Shown here: positions 57,606 through 64,000 of the stretch, one piece after another
How the letters are laid out: each line of letters begins with the position of its first letter
Numbering within the stretch: the first letter of the stretch is position 1
Origin: Anoplolepis gracilipes
Taxonomy: Eukaryota > Arthropoda > Insecta > Hymenoptera > Formicidae
Direction of reading: 5' to 3'
DNA: 64,000 bases
NCBI RefSeq assembly: GCF_047496725.1
Contig: NC_132982.1
Span: 558,001-622,000 of the forward strand
Made by a program: the position numbers and the translations under genes
The notes under the pieces: model-generated
Seen by the model: the letters and a program-made list of their open reading frames with translations, nothing else
What the model was told of the DNA's origin: nothing
Database searches by the model: none

Positions 57606-58309
57606 TAGGGGAGGCACCTCCAATGACCTTGATCTTGACAAATTTTATCAAGGTCACTGTCCTGAGTAATGTTCAAAAGGTTTTAGCCGTCGCTCGTTGT
57701 TTCTTAGAAAGTTATTATCAACCAACAAATTTCATAAATAGGACATAATTTTCATTTCACCTCATATATATTTAATAAAGCAGGTTTATTTATTTAGGTG
57801 TATTAAATCAATCGCGTGAGCGGAATGATACATACATGTAAAAAAAATTACTTTAAGAGACACCTCGTCAATGACGACTTTGATATATCTTGTAGAAAGT
57901 ACACTCCTAAGTAACGCGTGCTTTGAATTTTGCATGGAATAATATAAATATGGGCCAGGGAATCTTTTCATAACACACACACACGGGGGGTGCAAGAGGG
58001 GGCGTTTGCCCCCCCCCCTTCTCCCGCACCCACCCCGTCCACCTTTGCTTCTTGTGGAAAGTTGCTAACCCATGTGAACTTTGTTTTGTCTTGCAACGTA
58101 TATGCGAAGCGAGGTAGACGGGTGGGTGCAGGAGAGGAGGGGCGAAGGTCCCCTCTTGCACCCCCCCGTGTGTGTGTGTGTGCGTGCGTGCGGGCGTGCG
58201 GGCGTGCGTGCGTGCGTGCGTGCGGGCGTGCGTGCGTGCGTGCGGGCGTGCGTGCGTGCGGGCGGGCGTGCGTGCGGGCGTGCGTGCGTGCGGGCGGGCG
58301 TGCGGGCGG

Positions 58310-58364
<55 letters not shown>

Positions 58365-58766
58365 TGTGTGTGTGTATAGACTGTAGCCTTTCGTATTATT
58401 GTTCACTGAGAGTATGGTCGTAAAGAGGCACATTTTATTCATTATTTAGCAGAGTTTATATTTAAAAAGAGATTTGATTTTGAAAAACGATTAGATGCTT
58501 TTTTCGAAGTAATGGCTATTAAGTATCCTCAAAGTGAAAATGTAAATAGATAAATAAAATAAAATAAATTAAATAAAATTATACAATATACAATATAAGA
58601 TATATAACTACTCCTACGAACGAATAATAATATCCTATTTGTCAAACTTTCTTTGTTAATAATTTTTTAAGAAATAACGAGCGACGGCTAAAACCTTTTG
58701 AACATTACTCAGGACAGTGACCTTGACAATATATGTCAAGGTCAAGGTCATTGAAGCTGCCTCCCC
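57606..58766. mobile_element. Foldback element, GTCAAGGTCA family, in a P450 intron
   Basis: AGGGGAGGCACCTCCAATGA...TCATTGAAGCTGCCTCCCCT with palindromic TATA-flanked edges (TTACTATA/TATAGTAA). It contains the microsatellite mini-foldback (57976-58170) and a TG/GCGT/GCGG tract. Same family as 33241-34661. Confidence 0.8.
58166..58378. repeat. GTGC/GGGC tetranucleotide microsatellite
   Basis: A TG start, then about 200 bp of CGTG and CGGG tetramers in irregular order. Ala-Cys-Val-Arg and Ala-Arg-Thr-His frames over it are artefacts. Confidence 0.95.
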
Positions 58767-59319
58767 TATAGTAAATAATTACCAAAGTTTTAAGCGTATA
58801 GCATTTTATAAAATGTACATAATCTGAAAATTACATAAAATTTATGGAAATTTTTTTATTAATAACTGTTTAATAAACAATGAGCGACGCTTAAAACCTT
58901 TTGAAAAATATTCAGAATAGTAATCTTGATAACATACATATGTTAACCTTGATAATGTATGTTAAAATTAAGATAATTAGGATTAAGTTCATTTTTTTAA
59001 TTTTACTTTTATAAATCTAAATAAATTTCAAAAATAATTGCACAAAAAGAAAAATATCAATCTTACAAAATGTTCATATTATTGTTTACTTTATATTTAG
59101 CTTTAAATAGATATAAGCATGAATTAAGACCGTAATTTTTAAATAAAATATATTAGTTATATATAGTTCATTATAAATATATAGATATATATTAAATAAA
59201 TTCAATTTCTCTTTAAAAAATATAGTTTTTTTTTGTATTTAAGCGATATGTAATATTAATTAAATATATAATAATAACGTACCTACAAAATAACAAGATA
59301 ATTATATTTGAAAACAAAC
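58767..59319. other. P450 intron, AT-rich
   Basis: Contains a decayed further match to the GTCAAGGTCA foldback arm (about 58860-58970). No exon seen. Confidence 0.45.
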
Positions 59320-60000
59320 CTATGTTTACATCCTCTGTTAGATATTGTGTAACTATAGGACCAGGAGGAAATATTCTCATAGTTTCTTTAATGACAATCT
59401 AAGTAATTCATATGTACTAAATCTTCGTATTTAATTGGAGCAGATTTTGGAGTTTTCGTTCCATAAATTTTCCATAATTCTTTATACACTTTTTCCTATT
59501 GTAAAGTTTAATAAAATTTTTATCTAAGCAAATTTGTAATAAGTTTGATGTAATAAGTTTGATATATGATGTATAATTGCTTATTTGCTTATTTGTTATA
59601 AATGTATTTATAATTACTTTAAATAAGAAAAAGTTTATTCAATTCATATTTAAATTTTAATTTGAACAAAGCTATAGCAATTTAATAATTCTATTAAACT
59701 ATTTAGAAATTACTATATAATTTATATAACATAATATCAAGAGATGACTTTAAACAAATTATTATTATTTGTGTAAATAAGAGAATTTATTATTAAAAGA
59801 AAAAGAATTTTTTATTATTACTTTTATTATTAAGAAATATTTTTTTATATTTATCATAGAGAATTGTATCATTTGCAACGATCAGTTTGTTACGAAAAAA
59901 TTATTTTTGGATAAATTTAATAAGTACGTACTTGTATCTCTGGGAAATTTGCTAACATAAAGATCGCAAAATCAATCGTAACAGAGGTTGTGTCGAAACT

Positions 60001-60594
60001 CTAATAAAGAAAAATCTCATTTAATGATTAATACAATAAACAAGAAAAATACAAAAAAGTTTCTGATATGTTGAATATAAAAAATCGGGAAGAAATAGGC
60101 CCAATAAGAGTCGAAAGCAGTAAATAAATGTACTTATATTTATGTAAAAATCCTCTTTATAAATGTTTCAGTCCTTTTGTTAAACCATTTTCAACATATA
60201 AAAATAAACGTAGAAACCCAGAACATTTAATTTTTTGAGGACTTTTCAATAATTGTTGCAAAAATATGATGAAGATAATAAGAAAAGGTGCGTCGTATTA
60301 TTCTCGGATTTTAATGACAGTTATACAGAGGGGGATCTTTTAAGTCCACCTCTAAAATATTAGGTGTAAATTTATTTTATTTAAAAGGGAAAATTTTCAA
60401 TAAATTTTAAATTATAGCAGACGATAATATCATCGATTAAAGTGAATTATAGATATCGACAACGTGTACGAAAAAATATGTTTAAAAATTTAATTTTTGT
60501 TATATTTTTTTTCTCTTTCAAATTAAGTAAATAAATATTATTTTAGATTTTATTATATGATATTTTATTATTTTAGAAAAAAAGGAACAGTATC
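60001..60594. other. AT-rich sequence upstream of the P450 I-helix exon
   Basis: No further P450 exon recognised. Confidence 0.35.
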
Positions 60595-60660
60595 GAACTC
60601 GTGTTCTCCCAGATAAGCGCATACTTTGCCACCAATAGCCACTTCGAATTTTTAGTCTTA
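60595..60660 (-). mobile_element. tRNA-like (SINE head) fragment
   Basis: The minus strand reads GTGGCTATTGGTGGCAAAG with a later GAGTTCGATAC, resembling A and B boxes of a tRNA-derived promoter. It lacks a pairing acceptor stem. Confidence 0.3.
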
Positions 60661-61052
60661 CCATACTGATTATAACAGATTATACGAGTGTGTTCGTTTT
60701 TCCGATTACATTTCTCATTCTCGTAGGATTTAGATGAAATATAGTAAACATGGGGTTTGTGTCCAAATTCTTATTAAAATCTTTAGTCTATATGAGTCTT
60801 AATTTATATTCAATTTTTTTATTGGTATGTTATTTATCTTTATATATGTTGAAGATGATTTAAAGAAAGAACTGAAACATTTATTATTATTAAAGAGAAT
60901 TTTTACACAATGTAAGTGTATTATATTTATTTATCGCGCTGGATTTTTATTAGCCGTATTCCTTCCTGATTTTTTATATTTAATATAATATATTATATTT
61001 TGCTTATATACAAATATAATTACGTTTTAAAAACATTATATACAAATATTTT
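60661..61052. other. AT-rich intergenic sequence
   Basis: No feature that I can support. Confidence 0.4.
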
Positions 61053-61222
61053 ACTGTTACGTCAAACGGGGTCGCGGCTTTTAAGAGTGGTCGGACCTTT
61101 TGCCTGACCGGTCGCGTATTTCAGAAGCTAAGCTTCTGGGGATTCCTCGCGACTAGGCTTATCCGGACGATGGATGTTTTTCCTTACCAACGGCGAAGTA
61201 ATAGGGATATGGCGATTACTGA

Positions 61223-61648
61223 CTAAGGGAAGTCGCGTGATGTGAACTCCTCGGGGATGGTTCCGCTAACGAAGACTTTAATAGGGTCCGCTAACGAGTA
61301 GTAATAGATGTTTCTATTTCTCAAATCTCTGAGGAAGTCGGCGTAGGTGTTAACGCACCGGTCGCAGTCGAACGGGAAAAACTCTGCTAGATTACGAGAG
61401 CAGACCGTGCAATACACGCCGGAATAGCGCGTGCTGTCGAGCGCGAGGTGTACGTTGAAGTACGCGCAAGAATCTCTATCAATGTCGTCGGAATTTACAA
61501 AGCAAGATGCGCAATACGGGGCAAGTTCTAATTTATGAGCAAATCCCGAGATGTAGGTGCAACGGACGTTTCCTAATCGGTGACGCGCTTCGACGGCAGG
61601 AGGGGAGGGGTGGCCCTCCCGTATGGGGCGCAGTTGTCCGTAACACAT
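61223..61648 (-). CDS. Unrecognised Cys-rich protein
   Basis: 141 codons, MCYGQLRPIREGHPSPP at the start. It contains CASC, then CTVC, eleven residues, and CDRC, a spacing able to bind zinc, followed by an Arg/Asn/Tyr-rich tail and ending TSRDFP. Base composition is less AT-rich than the flanks, unlike chance frames nearby. The same CxxC-11-CxxC spacing occurs in the antisense ORF inside the Gypsy element (7089-7445). No family recognised. Confidence 0.45.
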   Translation of the reverse strand: MCYGQLRPIREGHPSPPAVEARHRLGNVRCTYISGFAHKLELAPYCASCFVNSDDIDRDSCAYFNVHLALDSTRYSGVYCTVCSRNLAEFFPFDCDRCVNTYADFLRDLRNRNIYYYSLADPIKVFVSGTIPEEFTSRDFP

Positions 61649-61918
61649 GTAGGTGTGTTGTCAATAGGTCATGGTTAAATACTATTATTGTTATTGCTTG
61701 CATAAAGCGTTGTTATTAGTCGTGGTCAGAATAAGGAAGGAGTAAAAAATAATTGAATAACGAAAAATAGGTTTCCTATATTTATTCGGTTTAAATATTA
61801 ATTGTTTACAAATTAATGAATAAAATAACACGCGCGTTATACAATATTTGAAACGAGTATTAACTTGGAAACAAGTATTGTCTTCGAGAAAATCTCGACA
61901 AGAGAGAGAATGGTCAAC

Positions 61919-62066
61919 GCGAAATGCAGGAAATAAAAAAAAAGGGGCGGTCGTAAACCGGTCTCTGCAGCGCGGAGCGAAAATACTATTTTGGAAGGGT
62001 TTAGCGGAGGGCGAGCTGGCCCAAGCGAAACGCAGGAAGCAAAAAAAAAAGGGTCGGTCGTAAAAG
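61919..62066. repeat. Direct repeat within the 2.47-kb unit
   Basis: CGAAATGCAGGAAATAAAAA and CGAAACGCAGGAAGCAAAAA, each running on into a CGGTCGTAAA, occur about 108 bp apart. A separate pair of about 65-bp repeats sits at about 62618-62745 (CATGTGCAGAATATTAGCAC / TATGTGCAGAGTATTAGCAC). Confidence 0.85.
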
Positions 62067-62155
62067 TGTAGGCACGAGAAAACTCTAGGTTTTCCAAGCT
62101 TCGTATTTTGAGTGACGCTGCTACGAGATATCGTTATATTTCGTTCCGTGTAATA

Positions 62156-62563
62156 TTAATCTATTACTATCGGTTGTTCCGCGGAACCCCAGTGCTCGGG
62201 GGTGGAACACCCGTAATTTAGGTATAATATTTCGTCGTGTATCTGGAGGTAGCGGGTCTTCCTCGGATCTCCCGGTACGTAATTCGCGGGCGGCAGAGGG
62301 GGGAACAGTAGCTGTGTGTCCAACTGTATCAGTTTGCGCGGCCACGGAAAATATCCCATAGATTTTATGCGGATGTCCGTCCTCAGAGGTTTGACCTGCT
62401 TTGTTCGTAGCGTCGGGTTAAAGTACGCCTCGTACTCTAAGTCAAAATATAGACGATCCGTCCCGAGGAATTCACTATCCGCTTCACTGACGGGGGCGTA
62501 TTTGTATTCGTAATATAAACGTCGCGCGTGGAATTTGTGTCCGCCTCTTCTTATTTTTGGCAT
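62156..62563 (-). CDS. Unrecognised basic/Tyr-rich protein
   Basis: 135 codons, MPKIRRGGHKFHARRLYYEY at the start, with LYFDLEYEAYFNP, MGYFPWPRKLIQLDTQ and PLPPANYVPGDPRKTR. It looks like a folded protein rather than low-complexity sequence. A strong acceptor (CTTTTTGTAG) ends directly before the ATG, which suggests a spliced leader. The cognate donor is not certain. No family recognised. It lies upstream of the Cys-rich ORF in the same orientation, about 0.5 kb apart. Confidence 0.45.
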   Translation of the reverse strand: MPKIRRGGHKFHARRLYYEYKYAPVSEADSEFLGTDRLYFDLEYEAYFNPTLRTKQVKPLRTDIRIKSMGYFPWPRKLIQLDTQLLFPPLPPANYVPGDPRKTRYLQIHDEILYLNYGCSTPEHWGSAEQPIVID

Positions 62564-63534
62564 CTACAAAAAGATCAAATTAATTTCGCGTGTTCGATGG
62601 GTTCGACCATTGGTTTTGAGGTAGGGAGGTGGCATGTGCAGAATATTAGCACGATGCTTCCAGGAGAAGGTATAAGTTTGGTTTTAGGGTAGGAGTACCG
62701 TATGTGCAGAGTATTAGCACAATATCGGCTGCGAAGGGGTAGTAACGAGCGTGCAATTGTTTGCACCGCTACGTCGCTGGTTTGGTTAATGGTCGAAACC
62801 AGGTCTGTTAAGGATCGGATTAAAATTTAATATGACGCCGAACGTAGAAAATGCGGACTGGGTTCAGGTACGTTTTGGTATTAATGCACAATGAGGTTTC
62901 GTAAGTACGTGTATTTTTGACTAACCTTACATTGGATGGTTACAGTGGTGACGCGTGAATATGAATCGGAGAGCTATCGGCGCGGAGAACTGACGCAGGG
63001 TGTACAGACGTAGTATAATAAAGTAACGATATAACAGGCGCTCGCATGAAGTAGAATGACGTTGCAGAGGAACTGTATGAAATAGGATCACGTACCGAAA
63101 TGGAAACGAATGTGGATATGGAAAGCGTGCTGATTTGGAAATGGAATCGCGTATGGAGATAGAATCGCAAGGATGAGGAGCACTTCTAGAGAGAGAAGTG
63201 CATCGCTCAGAGTCTCGAATTGATGTGTCGATTTTTGGGACTGTTTCGAGGTCCCTCGGTTTGTGCAGGTCGGGGTTGGAAAGTGGGGGTAGGAAGGGTT
63301 ATCTAAGGGTTCGGAGTAGCGGGAGAGTCTTATGGTGGTGGGAGAGCAGCTACTTTATGATTAACGTTTCGTACTGTCAGCTAGAGTCGGTAACGGTTAT
63401 AATGGGTAACTTGTCTTAGTGAATAACTTATCGGCTAAAATGTAGTCGGTAACTTGTCGTTTGGCTTTATATTATAAGTTTAGTATTTCTTAGAAGTAAA
63501 TGAGAAAAATTTTGGTGCCGGAACGTAACATTAC

Positions 63535-64000
63535 ATACCGCTAGTATAATCGTAATTAGATTATCATATATTATTTCTTGCGAAAACTTATCCTCATGAA
63601 ATACCTCTATTAGAATCAGGGACCTGGACCAAAAGCTTTTTTCAGTTCGGTTCCGGTTTAATAAAACATCGAATAAGTGTTTCAGTTTCGGTTTCTTGAT
63701 CAATAAATGAAACCGAAACCAAAAAAATTACGGTTTTTTAAAACTTTTTTTTCGGTTATAGTTACTTGTACGGAAAGAGTTTGAAGTGTAATGATAAATT
63801 TAATAAAATGACTTTTTTTATATTTATTTTATTAAATTGTACATTTGCAGATGACGATAAATAAAAATAAAAATTATATTATTTAATACAATGTTTTATT
63901 TTATGCATATACATATGTAAAAGATAAACTAAAATGTGATTAATTTAGTGGATTTAGATAGAAGAATTAAGATATAAGCGACATAGAGATAATATCTCTA
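63535..64000. other. AT-rich sequence with CGGTTT motifs
   Basis: Several GGTTTCGGTTT/AAACCGAAAC motifs in both orientations (63645-63760) resemble the subterminal part of a transposon that may extend beyond the window. No gene seen. Confidence 0.45.

Larger units (their letters stand above)
57041..60000 (-). pseudogene. CYP4-like cytochrome P450 gene fragment
   Basis: Four minus-strand exons of a P450 mono-oxygenase. Exon 60000-59932: I-helix FDTTSVTIDFAIFMLANFPE. Exon 59495-59320: EKVYKELWKIYGTKTP and the K-helix KETMR, then FPPGPIVTQYL. Exon 57467-57286: ILPKGTNVLL, WPNPFVFDPDRF and the heme-binding PFSMGLRSCIG. Exon 57213-57041: KHYAMISMKVVLATLIRTF to a stop. The splice sites fit for most exons. 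A frameshift (about two bases missing) lies just before the K-helix near 59398, and the N-terminal exons are not found upstream to 61 kb. It may be a decayed gene or a gene with an assembly error. A foldback element fills the large intron. Confidence 0.8.
61057..63530 (-). mobile_element. Unclassified 2.47-kb TSD-bounded unit with two ORFs
   Basis: Ends TGTTACGTCAAACGG (61057) and GGAACGTAACA (63530), an 8-bp inverted TGTTACGT, flanked by TTAC on both sides (61053-61056, 63531-63534). It is less AT-rich than its flanks. There is no transposase or reverse transcriptase. TG..CA ends with a 4-bp duplication fit a very large solo LTR. The right end also reads TGGTGCCGGAAC, similar to a tRNA-Phe-type primer site, which would imply plus orientation and make both ORFs antisense. 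On the minus strand a TATA-like ATAATATAAAG lies near 63470. Confidence 0.6.

Noticed and set aside
58065..58442. Frames rich in Ala-Cys-Val-Arg or Ala-Arg-Thr-His
   Set aside because: They cover a GTGC/GGGC microsatellite on both strands.
61057..63530. Reading the 2.47-kb unit as a host gene pair
   Set aside because: Inverted ends with a matching 4-bp duplication favour a mobile unit, although a host origin of the ORFs is not excluded.

Overview
The window is nuclear DNA from an insect, most likely a hymenopteran such as an ant. Four things point that way: spliced animal-type genes with short AT-rich introns, a CYP4-type P450 with insect-style exons, a short interstitial run of the insect telomere repeat TTAGG, and the mix of mariner, Tc5-like, hAT, copia, Gypsy with env, and R1-clade elements. 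The background is very AT-rich, with GC-rich islands that are nearly all LTRs, foldback elements or the R1-like element. I see no rRNA genes, CRISPR array, prokaryotic operon or intact conserved host gene.

Layout. 1-3.5 kb: foldback repeats, a SINE-like unit, and the first two exons of an unrecognised spliced gene. 3.56-14.34 kb: a four-deep nest, in which a foldback MITE is split by a Tc5-like element, that by a mariner, and that by an 8.5-kb Gypsy element (minus strand) with nearly identical 0.79-kb LTRs, a tRNA-Leu-type primer site, gag-PR, RT, INT and a truncated env. 14.34-20.08 kb: the 5' part of an R1-clade retrotransposon, cut just after its endonuclease domain. 20.09-29.66 kb: a copia element interrupted by a 6.9-kb DNA transposon (8-bp target duplication, 15-bp TIRs, multi-exon DDE-like transposase I cannot place) and by a foldback built of GATTGGACAC repeats. 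30.2-31.7 kb: a Myb/SANT-like pseudogene split by a solo LTR. 33.2-35.7 kb: foldbacks with a 0.6-kb TG microsatellite and TTAGG repeats. 36.6-42.1 kb: MITEs, a Tc5-like element, and a solo LTR of the same Gypsy family. 43.3-48.6 kb: a solo LTR, another Tc5-like copy and the 3' end of a second Gypsy lineage. 49.47-56.66 kb: a degraded BED-type hAT, still bounded by an exact 8-bp duplication, carrying at least five later insertions. 57.0-60.0 kb: a CYP4-like P450 gene fragment (minus) with a large foldback in an intron. 61.06-63.53 kb: a TSD-bounded unit with two unrecognised minus-strand ORFs.

Most coding potential belongs to transposable elements in various stages of decay. Host-type coding sequence is limited to the two-exon start near 2.6 kb, the Myb/SANT-like remnant (possibly itself transposon-derived), the P450 fragment and perhaps a small membrane ORF at 32.1 kb. 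Nesting gives a relative chronology: copia is older than the 6.9-kb transposon, which is older than its solo LTR; the foldback MITE is older than the Tc5-like element, then mariner, then Gypsy. The most interesting novelty candidates are the 61.06-63.53 kb unit, the 6.9-kb transposon, the GC-rich antisense ORF inside the Gypsy element, and the in-frame UGA separating its gag-PR from RT.
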